From NCBI GenBank assembly GCA_000739515.1, contig DF820456.1:778121-842120 (forward strand): a stretch of DNA of 64,000 nt, read 5' to 3'. Under the pieces are notes generated by a model, which was given only the letters and a program-made list of their open reading frames with translations, was not told the origin of the DNA and ran no database searches. Positions 1 to 9,392 of the stretch are shown here, piece by piece. Both the position numbers and the translations under genes were made by a program. Origin of the DNA: Candidatus Moduliflexus flocculans (GTDB lineage Bacteria > Moduliflexota > Moduliflexia > Moduliflexales > Moduliflexaceae). Each line of letters begins with the position of its first letter. Within the stretch, counting starts at the first letter, position 1.

Positions 1-3
1 AAC

Positions 4-18
4 CCCTCCCCGGAGGGG
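4..18. repeat. GC-rich palindromic repeat at window edge
   Basis: CCCCTCC and GGAGGGG face each other around a single base pair. The same CCCCTCCC/GGGAGGGG theme recurs at 9951-10024, so this looks like the edge of a dispersed intergenic palindrome. It lies downstream of the minus-strand gene ending at 60. Confidence 0.5.
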
Positions 19-59
19 AGTGTGCGGTCATTCGTCTCGAATCGGCTGCGTAACATGAG

Positions 60-1676
60 TTATTTATAGAGATACGAGATTTTTTCCGGCAGCGGGACGT
101 TATTGCCGCGTTCATCTTCGCCGTAGCCGCTTTTCGCCAGTACTTCAATGTCGGCAATAGGGCGGCGGTCACCAATAAATGTCACCGCTAACGCCATGAG
201 AATATCAATTTTCCCAAGCGCCAATAAGCGCGTGACCACTTCGCTGATCGCCCCGCGCACTTCTTCGGGGGTCAAGAGTTCTTTCTGCACATCAGGAATC
301 TGCAAATCTTCGATGAGAATTTCCTGATGGATCACCAATAATTTTTCATCAACAAGATATTTTAATTCACGCTTAATGACGTGTGACAGCGTTTCGATGG
401 TTGTTGCGGCGATATGCTGGGCGCTCACGAGTTTCTTCGCAATCAAGCGCCGTTTTTCCATATTGATCTTTTCATTTGCCCGAAACAGGTCGAATACGCA
501 ACTGGCGTCATAAACTTCGTCGCCGAGATGCATCTGGACTTCCGTGCCGTAATGTCGCGTAATTTTGGCGATATAGGTCGAGGGGCGCACATGAAAGCCG
601 CGATACATCGGAACAGGAATGCGTTTCGAGACAATCTGTGCGTAGCGCATGACTGCGTCTTCGCTCAAGAGCTTCCCTTTCTGAAGAAAGCGCGTGCAGA
701 AAAAGAGGGCGTAATTCCCCATCGCGTCGAGAATTTGATAGGTGCCGGTAATTTCCTGCAAGCGGGTGTAAATCTGAAGATGTCGAGAATTGCGCTCGTG
801 GCGCTCATGAAAATGCACGAGCGTTGTGGCGATTTCCAGCAAATGCAACGCGATAGACACGCAACCGCGCAACTTGGCTAATTTGGCGTCTTTCGCCTCC
901 ATTCGAGTGTAGCCGATATACGTGTCGTACACCGATTGGAGATTATGCACTTCAGCCTCAAACGTCCGCAGGCGCTCTTCATTCACGTGTTCCGGCACAA
1001 GTTCAACTAGTTCCTGCGCCGAAAAAATTCGGCAAAAGCCTAATGATGTGTATTCTTCGGCCACTTCAAGATAAGACGTGGCAATTTTGACAATCGCCTC
1101 GTCTTCTCGGCTGACGTTGTCAACCCACATGTCGGCATAGAGTTTTCCGGGAACGCAAAAATAGGGGAAATCTTTAGACGTGGCGCCGGTTTTCGGAATT
1201 TCCAGGCCAAGTTCGAACGCTTCTGTCTCTAAATGCAAGAACGCCTTTTGCAGCATGGCATCGAAAATCTTGCGCACATCGCTGGTAATGACCTCAAACT
1301 CGGAAATTTCCTCGTCCAGCAGATCATAACTCGACGCTCGCACTTCAAGATAGCGCATGACATACGACACTTGGCCGAGCATCTTGATCACGGCGACGAG
1401 TTCGCGCAGAAAAAACCACGCCCGATTTTCTTTCGCGCCGCAGCTATCCAGCAAATTCTCGGCAAATTCAGCCTGTACCGCAACATAGGTATAAAACCGC
1501 CGCGAATATTTGCTGCGATCCCGGCCTTCGCCATGCATAAACGGAATCACTTCGAGCAGGTTCGCCATCTGTTTTGAGACGCCATACAAAAAATCGCTAT
1601 GGGTGACGGTCTCTTTTGAGGGCGAATAGGTTGCTAATGCCACTGGAAAACTTTGTACTGACGCCATCTGTTCCAT
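60..1676 (-). CDS. Large helical protein with an HPr-like domain
   Basis: About 538 residues, mostly predicted helix, with no signal peptide. Around residue 358 a segment GFHVRPSTYIAKITRHYG, followed by a stretch ending LFRANEKI, matches the phospho-carrier HPr of the PTS, whose active-site motif is G-[LF]-H-[AV]-R-P. The phosphorylatable His is therefore kept, at about residue 361. The remaining roughly 350 N-terminal residues match nothing I recognise. I start at 1676 because AGAGG precedes that ATG by 7 bases; an in-frame ATG at 1730 has no ribosome binding site. It follows the pyruvate dehydrogenase E2 gene on the same strand after a repeat-filled gap, so a role in sensing or regulating carbon flux is plausible but only inferred. 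Confidence 0.6.
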   Translation of the reverse strand: MEQMASVQSFPVALATYSPSKETVTHSDFLYGVSKQMANLLEVIPFMHGEGRDRSKYSRRFYTYVAVQAEFAENLLDSCGAKENRAWFFLRELVAVIKMLGQVSYVMRYLEVRASSYDLLDEEISEFEVITSDVRKIFDAMLQKAFLHLETEAFELGLEIPKTGATSKDFPYFCVPGKLYADMWVDNVSREDEAIVKIATSYLEVAEEYTSLGFCRIFSAQELVELVPEHVNEERLRTFEAEVHNLQSVYDTYIGYTRMEAKDAKLAKLRGCVSIALHLLEIATTLVHFHERHERNSRHLQIYTRLQEITGTYQILDAMGNYALFFCTRFLQKGKLLSEDAVMRYAQIVSKRIPVPMYRGFHVRPSTYIAKITRHYGTEVQMHLGDEVYDASCVFDLFRANEKINMEKRRLIAKKLVSAQHIAATTIETLSHVIKRELKYLVDEKLLVIHQEILIEDLQIPDVQKELLTPEEVRGAISEVVTRLLALGKIDILMALAVTFIGDRRPIADIEVLAKSGYGEDERGNNVPLPEKISYLYK

Positions 1677-1743
1677 CCCAAAACCTCTTTTTTGCGCGAC
1701 AATTTGTTCGATTGCAACGCTCATGTGCATTGAACGGGACGAA

Positions 1744-1843
1744 ACCTGTCAGACACCTTGAAGGTGCCTGACAGGTCTATTCAATCATCGCGCATAATGC
1801 TATATGCACAACAGACCTGTCAGCGTTCATCTCTGACAGGTCT
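1744..1843. repeat. Two CTGTCAGACACC-type hairpins
   Basis: Two adjacent palindromes: ACCTGTCAG..CTGACAGGT at 1744-1776 and AGACCTGTCAG..CTGACAGGTCT at 1813-1843. Related hairpins occur at 30689, 35552, 43744 and 54056. They sit between the E2 gene and the HPr-like gene and could act as a weak terminator or an mRNA-stabilising element. Confidence 0.75.
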
Positions 1844-1855
1844 GCGTGGATTTCA

Positions 1856-3088
1856 TCAAAATAATGCGCGGATTGGCTGTTCTAACATTTTTTTCAAGTC
1901 TGCCAGAAATGCTGCGCCGACAGCGCCATCAATGACGCGATGATCGCAAGAGAGCGTCAACGCCATATTGGATTGAATCGTGATGTCGTCATTCTCCGTA
2001 ACCACCGGCTCTTTGCGAATCGCGCCAACTGCTAAAATCGCCGATCCCGGAGGATTGATGATAGCGGTAAACTCTTCAATCCCATACGAGCCGAGGCTGC
2101 TGATCGTAAAGGTCGCGCCAGTATATTCTTGCGGTTCTAAGCGGTTATTCTGCGCTTTTTGAATCAGCACGCGCAATTCATCGTCAATCTGCACAATCCC
2201 TTTATTGCCGCAATTTTTAACCACCGGCGTAACCAGGCCATCCGGCTGCGCGACCGCCAGGCCGATATCCGCGCTGCCATGTTTCAAAATAGTGTCGCCT
2301 TGCCAGGTGGAATTGATCGTTGGATGTTTTTTCAGCGCTTCGGCGACAAATTTGACGAGGAACGCATTGAGCGAGACTTTTTCTTTTAACGTTGCGTTTA
2401 AGGCTGTTCTGGCCGCCAGAATGCCGTCCATATTCACCGTAATTTTCAGGTAAAAATGTGGGGCGCTGAATTTCGATTCCGCGAGGCGTTGCGCGATGAC
2501 TTTCCGTTTCTGCGACACGCGAATCGTTTCATCCGCCGATGACGGCGCCACGAATACCGGCGCTGCCGGCGCGACTGCCGGTTGAACCGGCGGCGTCTGT
2601 TTGGCCTGCTCGATGTCGCGCTTGATAATGCGCCCGCCCGGCCCGGTGCCTGTGATCGCGCCTAATTCGATGCCGGCTTCCTGCGCGATTTTCCGCGCTA
2701 ACGGCGACGATTTGATGCGTTCATCTCCTGACGGAGCAACCGTCGGCGCAGGCGCAGCCTGAACTGTCGGCGCTGTTTCGGTTTTCTTTTCTGGCGCTGC
2801 CGAAGCCGCGCTCACCATCTCTTCTTTCAGCAAGGCGCTGATATCTTCACCGGGTTTGCCAAGAATCGCAATCGGCGCGCCGACTTTCGCCTCGCTGCCT
2901 TGCGGCACGATGATTTTCAATAAGACGCCGCCTTGCGGAATTTCATAATCCATGACGGCTTTATCGGTCTCGATTTCGCACAACACCGACCCGGCTTTGA
3001 CCTCGTTCCCTTCCTGATAATTCCATTTGGCGATTGTCCCAACTTCCATCGTTGGGGAAAGGGATAACATTAAAATCTTTTCTGCCAT
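1856..3088 (-). CDS. pdhC: Pyruvate dehydrogenase E2 (dihydrolipoyl acetyltransferase)
   Basis: This 410-residue acyltransferase is the core of the pyruvate (2-oxo acid) dehydrogenase complex and passes the acetyl group from lipoyl-lysine to CoA. One lipoyl domain (1-80) carries the lipoylated Lys43 in ETDKAVMDYE. An Ala/Pro-rich linker leads to a peripheral-subunit-binding domain (about 126-165, SSPLARKIAQEAGI), then the catalytic domain (about 190-410) with the active-site motif DHRVIDG (His383). GGAGG lies 6 bases before the ATG. It begins 12 bases after the E1 beta stop, so translation is likely coupled. No E3 gene is visible in the window. Substrate (pyruvate rather than acetoin or branched-chain acids) is inferred. 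Confidence 0.93.
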   Translation of the reverse strand: MAEKILMLSLSPTMEVGTIAKWNYQEGNEVKAGSVLCEIETDKAVMDYEIPQGGVLLKIIVPQGSEAKVGAPIAILGKPGEDISALLKEEMVSAASAAPEKKTETAPTVQAAPAPTVAPSGDERIKSSPLARKIAQEAGIELGAITGTGPGGRIIKRDIEQAKQTPPVQPAVAPAAPVFVAPSSADETIRVSQKRKVIAQRLAESKFSAPHFYLKITVNMDGILAARTALNATLKEKVSLNAFLVKFVAEALKKHPTINSTWQGDTILKHGSADIGLAVAQPDGLVTPVVKNCGNKGIVQIDDELRVLIQKAQNNRLEPQEYTGATFTISSLGSYGIEEFTAIINPPGSAILAVGAIRKEPVVTENDDITIQSNMALTLSCDHRVIDGAVGAAFLADLKKMLEQPIRALF

Positions 3089-3100
3089 AGCTTGCCTCCA

Positions 3101-4081
3101 CTATTCTCGATAGAGAACTTTCTTAACAGCTGCCATCACTTTTTCAACTGAAGGCTGCGCCGCTAATTCTAAAGAATGATTATAGGGCATCGGTACATCT
3201 TCTGAAGAGACAAGTTCGACAGGGGCGTCTAAAAAGTCAAAACAATTTTTCGAAACCAACCAGGCCACATGCGATCCAACACTGGCAACCGGCCATGATT
3301 CGTCAACAACGACGCACCGATTCGTTTTGCGCACCGAAGTATAGATCGTCGTTTCGTCTAATGGTCGCAGCGAACGCAAATCAACAATCTCGACATTGAT
3401 GCCCTCTCCTTCAAGCATCCGCGCCGCTTCTTGCACCATTCGCATCGGCTTGGAATACGTCACAATCGTCACATCGTCGCCGACGCGCTTGACATCGGCG
3501 CTTCCAATTGGGATCAGATACTCGCCTTCCGGCACTTCCCCTTTCCAGGCATACATCAATTCGCCTTCCAAAAAGATGACCGGATTATCGTCCCGAATCG
3601 CAGTTTTTAATAGCCCTTTGGCATCATACGGCGTGGAAGGCGCGACGACTTTTAAACCCGGCACATGCGCGTAATAGGTCTGCAATGCCTGCGAATGCTG
3701 CGAGCTGAGATATTCCGCCGGGCCGTTCGGGCCGCGAAATACCACCGGAATTTTCAACTGCCCGCCCGACATATAAAGCATTTTCGCCGCGTTATTGATG
3801 ACCTGATCAATCGCCATCAGCGAAAAGTTAAACGTCATCCACTCGACAATCGGGCGCAAACCCGCCGCTGCCGCGCCAATGCCCACGCCGGTGAAGCCTT
3901 CTTCGGTAATCGGTGTGTCAATCACGCGGGCAGAGCCGTATTTCTCCCACAATCCCTGACTGACTTTATACGCGCCATTATATTCGGCGACCTCTTCTCC
4001 CATGAGAATCACGTTCTCATCTCTCGCCATCTCTTCATCCATCGCCTGGCGCAATGCTTCGCGAAATGTTATAATTGGCAT
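3101..4081 (-). CDS. pdhB: Pyruvate dehydrogenase E1 component, beta subunit
   Basis: A 326-residue transketolase-like subunit that pairs with E1 alpha to decarboxylate pyruvate with thiamine diphosphate. Typical signatures are MGEEVAEYNGAYKVSQGL near residue 27, DTPITEEGFTGVGIGAA near 55, a central FRGPNGPAEYLSSQHSQ and the C-terminal transketolase domain. Full length. It lies between pdhA and pdhC on the same strand. Unusually, no Shine-Dalgarno sequence is visible: a palindromic repeat inserted after pdhA runs to within about 10 bases of the ATG, unlike pdhA and pdhC, which have strong sites. Confidence 0.92.
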   Translation of the reverse strand: MPIITFREALRQAMDEEMARDENVILMGEEVAEYNGAYKVSQGLWEKYGSARVIDTPITEEGFTGVGIGAAAAGLRPIVEWMTFNFSLMAIDQVINNAAKMLYMSGGQLKIPVVFRGPNGPAEYLSSQHSQALQTYYAHVPGLKVVAPSTPYDAKGLLKTAIRDDNPVIFLEGELMYAWKGEVPEGEYLIPIGSADVKRVGDDVTIVTYSKPMRMVQEAARMLEGEGINVEIVDLRSLRPLDETTIYTSVRKTNRCVVVDESWPVASVGSHVAWLVSKNCFDFLDAPVELVSSEDVPMPYNHSLELAAQPSVEKVMAAVKKVLYRE

Positions 4082-4090
4082 GGTATTTCA

Positions 4091-4209
4091 AACCACGAAA
4101 CATACGAAATACACGAAAAATATTATAGGAGCTATTCATGTAGGTCGAAACTGTAGTTTCGACCTACGAAATCCTCATAATTTTCGCGTGTTTCGCGTGT
4201 TTCGTGGTA
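4091..4209. repeat. Palindromic element (ACCACGAAACACACGAAA family)
   Basis: Outer arms AACCACGAAACATACGAAAT and TTTCGCGTGTTTCGTGGT are inverted repeats. Inside them is a perfect 12-bp stem, GTAGGTCGAAAC (4140-4151) and GTTTCGACCTAC (4156-4167). A second copy with the same outer arms lies at 61871-61966. The element splits the pdhA-pdhB junction. Confidence 0.85.
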
Positions 4210-4215
4210 TATTTA

Positions 4216-5199
4216 TCAAACCAGAATATCCTGATATAGCGCCTCAAGCGCCGGTTCACCGCTCTGCTCGGAGAATGTGACCGAATCGCTGCTGATGGCG
4301 ATGCAGTCCTGATCAAGCGCTTCAAACTCAGCCTCAGTCAACATGGCCTGTTCAATCATGCGCTGTTTTAACATCATGATCGGATCGCGTTCTTTTTGCT
4401 GTTCGACCTCTTCTTTGGAGCGATATTTGGCCGGGTCGCTCATCGAATGGCCGCGATAGCGATACGTTCTGATTTCTAAAAAGCCGGGCAAGCCTTCCTT
4501 GCGAGCGCGTTCGACCATTGCCGTTGTTTCTTCATAGACTTCGATCACGTCCATGCCATTAATCTGTTTCCCCGGAATACTATAAGACGCGCCCATTACC
4601 GAGAAATCATGCACGGAAGAAACGCGATGAAACGCCGTCCCCATGCCATACTGGTTATTTTCGCAAATATAGACAATCGGCAGATTCCAGATTTTGGCGA
4701 GATTCAGGCTTTCATGAAACGCGCCCTGATGAATCGCGCCGTCGCCGAAATAGCAGATCACCGCGCCCTCTTCGCGCTTATAGCGGATTTTTAACGCCAC
4801 GCCGGTCGCCATCGGAATCTGTCCGCCGACAATCCCGTTCCCGCCATAAAAATGCTTCTCCGCGTCGAACAGGTGCATTGAGCCGCCTTTGCCGCGAGAA
4901 CAACCGGTCGCCTTCCCATAGAGTTCCGCCATAATCGAATTGGCGGACATGCCGCAGGCGAGCGCGTGTCCATGATCGCGATACGCCGTCAGCACGTAAT
5001 CTTTCGCCATATCCAGCGTGGCAATCGTCCCGACCGCCACCGCTTCCTGGCCGATATAGAGATGGCAGAAACCGCCGATTTTCTGCAAGCCATACATCTG
5101 CGCGCATTTTTCCTCAAATCGCCGAATTAAGGCCATGTCGCGCAATAATTTCAACAGAAACGATTTGTCATACTTCGAAATATCTCGCATTGCCGCCAT
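4216..5199 (-). CDS. pdhA: Pyruvate dehydrogenase E1 component, alpha subunit
   Basis: A 327-residue thiamine-diphosphate-binding subunit of the E1 heterotetramer. The ThDP motif GDGAIHQGAFHESLNLAKIW ends in the ENN of YICENN, where the cofactor-binding GDG..NN pattern is complete. A conserved phosphorylation-loop-like YRGHSMSDPAKYRSKEE follows near residue 250. GGAGG lies 7 bases before the ATG and overlaps the region just after the stop of the flavoprotein gene upstream, so the two are co-transcribed. pdhB and pdhC follow downstream, making this a classic alpha-beta-E2 order lacking a local E3. Confidence 0.93.
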   Translation of the reverse strand: MAAMRDISKYDKSFLLKLLRDMALIRRFEEKCAQMYGLQKIGGFCHLYIGQEAVAVGTIATLDMAKDYVLTAYRDHGHALACGMSANSIMAELYGKATGCSRGKGGSMHLFDAEKHFYGGNGIVGGQIPMATGVALKIRYKREEGAVICYFGDGAIHQGAFHESLNLAKIWNLPIVYICENNQYGMGTAFHRVSSVHDFSVMGASYSIPGKQINGMDVIEVYEETTAMVERARKEGLPGFLEIRTYRYRGHSMSDPAKYRSKEEVEQQKERDPIMMLKQRMIEQAMLTEAEFEALDQDCIAISSDSVTFSEQSGEPALEALYQDILV

Positions 5200-5211
5200 G
5201 ATCGTCCCTCC

Positions 5212-5652
5212 TTACGCGAACGAAACGGTGTCCTTCACGCCTTTCATTGGGCGGAAGTAGGTCGCTTCTTCGATGATGGTTTCGAGGACGATAAAATCAG
5301 TATGTTCCGAATTGACCCGCCAGAAAATCGCCAGTTGTTTTCCTAATTGCTCCATCACTTCCGCCCGGATTGCAGGATTATCCAGCACGTTGATTTTCCC
5401 GCGCAGATTCACGACCTCATCAACAGCGCGGGTTTGAATCATCCATTGCACGCGGGCATTCGCGTTGAGTTGCACGACCTTCCGAAAATGCGGCGAGGTA
5501 ATCGCGAATAAAACGTTTGGCCGCCCTTTAATAAGCGACGGCGTCATCCAACGCATCTGCGGGTTTCCCTGCTCATCAATCGTCGCCAATACGCCAGTAT
5601 GCACATCATCCAGGATTTGTTCCACCTTATACATCAGTTCATGTTGTGTCAT
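5212..5652 (-). CDS. Pyridoxamine 5'-phosphate oxidase-like flavin-binding protein
   Basis: A 146-residue single-domain protein of the split-barrel FMN-binding superfamily (general stress protein 26-like). VLATIDEQGNPQMRWMTP and VLFAITSPHFRKVVQLNANARV are the family's characteristic strands, and QWMIQTRAVDEVVNLRGKINVL follows. Members bind FMN or F420; the substrate here is unknown. I start at 5652, where GGAGG lies 8 bases upstream, rather than at an ATG 13 codons earlier. It is the first gene of the apparent pdhABC operon, which may link it to redox protection of that complex (inference). Confidence 0.75.
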   Translation of the reverse strand: MTQHELMYKVEQILDDVHTGVLATIDEQGNPQMRWMTPSLIKGRPNVLFAITSPHFRKVVQLNANARVQWMIQTRAVDEVVNLRGKINVLDNPAIRAEVMEQLGKQLAIFWRVNSEHTDFIVLETIIEEATYFRPMKGVKDTVSFA

Positions 5653-5747
5653 ACCAGATACCTCCATAAATTTCTTGTGAACGGGAGTCAAGCCCTGTCG
5701 CTATTTCTCTCTGACAACACGATAGGCATGGATTTCAGTCATCTTTC

Positions 5748-5830
5748 AAAACAACAACGAATTGAAGAAAGAAACGAATCAGTGTCTTCGCAGTTTGAAT
5801 TCATTCCTTTTTTCAATTCGTTGTTGTTTT
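5748..5830. terminator. Long inverted repeat, probable bidirectional terminator
   Basis: Arms of 32 bases (AAAACAACAACGAATTGAAG... and ...CTTTTTTCAATTCGTTGTTGTTTT) pair with about three mismatches and end in T runs on both strands. It lies between two minus-strand operons. Related copies occur at 21513-21585 and, as a half element, near 15300. Confidence 0.75.
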
Positions 5831-5877
5831 TTTAGGTGATGAAGGTTTGATTATGCATTATGTCCGCTGTGAATTTT

Positions 5878-6327
5878 TCAAAGGATATTTCTGAAAAAAA
5901 GATGCAGAAAAATCGCGGCAAACAACGCGCCTGCCAAGATGCGATGAGCAGGAAGCCAGTTTTTGACTTTATATTTTTTCCCAATTAACGCGACCAGCAT
6001 CATGACTAAAATAATCCACCAGGTCAACGGCCCGGTATGGATTTTGAAAATCGTGCCGAGCGCAATATCGCCATGCAGATAGGCGCAAATCAGCAGCGCC
6101 GCGCCGATATATGGATGCGCTTTGCTTAATGGCTTCAGTAGATTTTTAATCGTCGCGTTTTTATTGGCAAACCAATGTTTATTGACGCGCCGGAGCGTGA
6201 ATAATGACGCCGCCACAAGCGCCAGCAGCACATTCAGCCAGCCCAAAAACCCTAACACTGTTTCCCGAAACAGAAATTCATTTTGCCCGAACAACTTGCT
6301 CAACACGCTGACAAGATAATCTCCCAT
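5878..6327 (-). CDS. Small four-helix membrane protein, possible haem-binding
   Basis: 149 residues with about four transmembrane helices (residues 22-45, 72-90, 98-118 and 126-147). Histidines in or at the edges of helices (SKAHPYIGAALL, YLHGD, KIHTGPLTWW, PAHRILAGALFAAIFLH) resemble the pattern of cytochrome b561 or ferric-reductase-like transmembrane domains, which bind two haems, but I cannot assign a family. AAAGGAGG precedes the ATG and overlaps the end of the chemotaxis receptor gene, so it is co-transcribed with that gene as the distal member. Confidence 0.6.
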   Translation of the reverse strand: MGDYLVSVLSKLFGQNEFLFRETVLGFLGWLNVLLALVAASLFTLRRVNKHWFANKNATIKNLLKPLSKAHPYIGAALLICAYLHGDIALGTIFKIHTGPLTWWIILVMMLVALIGKKYKVKNWLPAHRILAGALFAAIFLHLFFRNIL

Positions 6328-6339
6328 TACTGCCTCCTT

Positions 6340-8721
6340 TTAATATCGTTCAAATTCATCATCCAACTCGTCTTTATACTCATCATAATCGTCAGTTATT
6401 TCCCGCGCGGCCTGTCTAACATGTTTTTTTGTCACGCTTTTCCGCTTATTGGGTTTCGAGGAAACGTGTTTCAATTTTGGCATGACTTTCGGCGTTTCCT
6501 TTTCAACCGTCATCTCCTTATCAACATCCTCAAGTTCCTCCTCTTCTTCTTTTTCAGCAATAAAAAATGCAATCAGCTCTTGCAATTGCTCTGCCTGACC
6601 GTTCAATTCGGCGGCAGAGGCGGCGAATTCCTCCGAAATTGCGGCGTTCTGCTGCGTCACCTGATCCAATTGCTGCACGGCTTTATTAATCTGAGCGCTC
6701 CCCATTGTCTGTTCGCGGCTCGCCGCGGCAATTTCCTGAACAAGCTCAGTTGTGCGCTGAATATCAGGAACAAGCTTATCGAGCATTTCACCGGCTTTTT
6801 CAGCAATCACAATGCTGTTTCCCGCGACTTCGTTAATGTCCATTGCCGCCGTTTCGACCTGCGTAGAAAGCAACCGGACTTCTGCCGCCACCACCGCAAA
6901 TCCTTTGCCGAAATCCTGCGCTCTGGCGGCCTCGATGGTCGCATTCAACGAGAGCATGTGCGTTTTTCGAGCGATCTCCTCGATGGTGGAGATTTTTTTG
7001 ACAATTTCACGCATCGCTAACACCGTTTGCGTCACCGATTCTCGGCTTTTTCGCGCATCTTCAGACGCTTTCAAGGCGATTTTTTCGGTTTGCAGCGCAT
7101 TGTCACTGTTCTGCCGGATATTCGCCGCCATCTGCTCCATCGAAGACGACGCCTCTTCCGCGGCGGCGGCCTGTTCGGACACACCTTCGGAGAGTTCCGT
7201 CGCAGAAGAACTCAGATTTTCGCTATTGCCAGCCACATCGCTGGCAATCGTTTTCACCTCTCGCACCACATTCCGCAAACGGAGCATCATCGCATTCAAC
7301 GCTTGCATCAGCCGATCTTGTTCTGAGCGTTCGGCGATATTTGTCAGCAGGTCGCCTTCAGCCATGCGTTCCGCAAGTTGCGTAATCTCGTTCATCGAGC
7401 GAATCAGCAGGTTCAAATTATTTTTAATCAGATTAAAATCGCCAGCCGCTTCAGTCTGAATCATTTCAGGAATATCGCCCTTCGCGATGCGCTCAAGCTG
7501 TTCCGCCGTAAGTTTGATTGGCGCAACAAACGCCTCAGTCACAGCATTCACGCCGAGAATCAATTCTTTCCATCCGCCTGGAAATTGCTCAGGGTTGCCG
7601 CGAACAGCGAGATTCCCCTGTTCCACTCCCCGAAGCACGCTGGTTGTTTCCTGTAACGCCTGCGCAATTCGCGACTTCATCTCATGCAGCGATTGTATCA
7701 GACTGCCAAGTTCATCCTTGCGTCGGCTGAAAATCGTCGCTGATAAATCGCCCGATGCAATCGCGTTCGCAAACCGCATGCTTTGCATGACCGGCGCAAT
7801 AATCGAACGCACAAGCAGCGCGATCACAATAATCTCTACGGAGATGACCAGAAGCGCGACAACAAGGCTAATGATTCCTAACCGTCGAATCGGCGCAAAC
7901 ACTTCCACGCTCCCCGCTGTCAGCGTCACTGTCCACCCGGTATTCTTTGATTTCTGGAACACCGCGATCTTCAAGAGATTCTGCCATTCGTACACGATTT
8001 CGCCGGTTTCTTTTTTCAGCATCTCCTGCCCGAAGTCATAATCATGCATATCCATCGTCAATATCTGTTTCGGGTCAGGGTGTGCGACCATAATGCCATT
8101 GGCATCGTAAATATAGGCGTACCCTGTTTGCCCGATTTTCACGGGATCGATATACAAATGCGTCAAATAGGCCAGATTGATGATGCCGACCAGCGCACCG
8201 ATCCGAGTTTCGGCATCATAGATCGGCGCAGCGACCGTGACAATCGGATTGCCGCTTGAGCGGCTTGCCAGGACATCGGAAAGCGCAACCTCTCCCTTCA
8301 TGGCGCGTTGAAAATAGTCACGGTCTGCGATAGAGATTTTGCCGATAATCTTAACATCCGACGATGAAACTGCGCTCCCACTGGAATTGACGATTGCCAC
8401 AGTTTCATAAAATGGATACGCCTCCTGCAACGCACTCAACAGACGATTTGATTCTTCCAGCATGTCACCAGAGGAAAACGACTGGATCGCCTTGCGGAAG
8501 GCTTCTTGATGACTCCAGGCGGTTAAATCCATTTTTGTGCGTTCGATCAAAGCGTCCATATTTTGAGACAGGCTGGCAACCATCAATTGCATCTGTTCGA
8601 TCAGCTCCTTTTCAAGTGTTTTTCGAGCCAAGGAATACGAGCCGAAAGCTATCGTTCCCATTCCCAAAATAATTAACAGCGTGGTGGGCAGTAAAAATTT
8701 TCCTTTGAGTTTGAGTTGCAT
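6340..8721 (-). CDS. Methyl-accepting chemotaxis protein with dCache sensor
   Basis: A receptor of about 793 residues that senses small molecules outside the cell and signals through CheA/CheW. A first transmembrane helix (about 8-28), an extracellular double-Cache domain (about 35-285), a second helix (about 285-310) and HAMP-type segments precede the signalling coiled coil. The hairpin tip near residue 590 reads [20 protein letters not shown], slightly off the usual LLALNAAIEAARAGE. The C-terminus is a long charged tail rich in Glu and Lys. I prefer the ATG at 8721; a TTG 14 codons upstream is possible, and neither start has a strong ribosome binding site. No che genes lie nearby. Confidence 0.88.
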   Translation of the reverse strand: MQLKLKGKFLLPTTLLIILGMGTIAFGSYSLARKTLEKELIEQMQLMVASLSQNMDALIERTKMDLTAWSHQEAFRKAIQSFSSGDMLEESNRLLSALQEAYPFYETVAIVNSSGSAVSSSDVKIIGKISIADRDYFQRAMKGEVALSDVLASRSSGNPIVTVAAPIYDAETRIGALVGIINLAYLTHLYIDPVKIGQTGYAYIYDANGIMVAHPDPKQILTMDMHDYDFGQEMLKKETGEIVYEWQNLLKIAVFQKSKNTGWTVTLTAGSVEVFAPIRRLGIISLVVALLVISVEIIVIALLVRSIIAPVMQSMRFANAIASGDLSATIFSRRKDELGSLIQSLHEMKSRIAQALQETTSVLRGVEQGNLAVRGNPEQFPGGWKELILGVNAVTEAFVAPIKLTAEQLERIAKGDIPEMIQTEAAGDFNLIKNNLNLLIRSMNEITQLAERMAEGDLLTNIAERSEQDRLMQALNAMMLRLRNVVREVKTIASDVAGNSENLSSSATELSEGVSEQAAAAEEASSSMEQMAANIRQNSDNALQTEKIALKASEDARKSRESVTQTVLAMREIVKKISTIEEIARKTHMLSLNATIEAARAQDFGKGFAVVAAEVRLLSTQVETAAMDINEVAGNSIVIAEKAGEMLDKLVPDIQRTTELVQEIAAASREQTMGSAQINKAVQQLDQVTQQNAAISEEFAASAAELNGQAEQLQELIAFFIAEKEEEEELEDVDKEMTVEKETPKVMPKLKHVSSKPNKRKSVTKKHVRQAAREITDDYDEYKDELDDEFERY

Positions 8722-8815
8722 GATCCGTATTATTAAAAGATATTTGCGCTGAAATATGTTCAAGGCAAAATTCTTTCAATTTCCTCTAATAAATTTCTCC
8801 GCTTGTTCAGCACAA

Positions 8816-9247
8816 TCACGAATTTACCTGTTCCCACTCTCTGAATTTCTGCAATTCCACCTGGACTGAGCGGATGGTCAAGCCAATCAGCGTTGCATCA
8901 TCCAAAAACCCGGCTGCAAGAATAAAATCGGGAATCAAATCTATCGGCATAACGAAATAGCCGACCGTTGTCACTAACATCAGCAGCGTCGCAACCGGAA
9001 TCGCCGTGTATTTCCTCGCGCCGTAGGCTTGCAGCATCCGCAGCAGCGTGGTCAAATCTTCCCAGAGCGCCTCAAGCGGTCCGCTTTTATGATGAGCCGC
9101 TTTGGTCGAGGCTTGTTGAAGCAATCCCTGCAATTTTTCGGGATCATTGAGATAGGATTCCGCCTTATTCGATGCCTTGTGATAGGCATGGCTCTCCTGC
9201 ACTTCTTTCTCTGACGGTCGGTGAAACACGTTTGGCATCCAGTTCAT
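8816..9247 (-). CDS. YkvA/DUF1232 family membrane protein
   Basis: 143 residues. The family hallmark YFVMPIDLIPDFILAAGFLDDATLI lies at about 98-122, at the end of a hydrophobic segment starting near residue 82. The N-terminal 80 residues are polar and helical (QGLLQQASTKAAHH, WEDLTTLLRMLQAYGARKY). Function of the family is not established. It stands between the chemotaxis receptor and a palindromic repeat and may be monocistronic. Confidence 0.8.
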   Translation of the reverse strand: MNWMPNVFHRPSEKEVQESHAYHKASNKAESYLNDPEKLQGLLQQASTKAAHHKSGPLEALWEDLTTLLRMLQAYGARKYTAIPVATLLMLVTTVGYFVMPIDLIPDFILAAGFLDDATLIGLTIRSVQVELQKFREWEQVNS

Positions 9248-9262
9248 AGTTCTCTTAAAACC

Positions 9263-9383
9263 TCAGGGTTGTTAAGTTCTGGCTGAAATGCTCCCTTCGA
9301 CAAGCTCAGGGAACGAACAACGGCGTTCCCTGAGCTTGTCGAAGGGAGTAAGAATCATATTTTATAGAACTTAACAACCCTGA
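9263..9383. repeat. Nested inverted repeat (TTCGACAAGCTCAGGGAAC family)
   Basis: An outer pair, TCAGGGTTGTTAAGTTCT (9263-9280) and its perfect complement (9366-9383), encloses an inner perfect 25-bp pair (9291-9315 and 9324-9348) containing TTCGACAAGCTCAGGGAAC. A half copy of the same element lies at 27059-27107. This core sequence is a widespread intergenic repeat in environmental bacteria. Confidence 0.9.
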
Positions 9384-9392
9384 ATCAAATGG

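Noticed and set aside
414-881. Long plus-strand frame
   Set aside because: It lies wholly antisense to the HPr-like protein and resembles no protein; an antisense shadow of codon bias.
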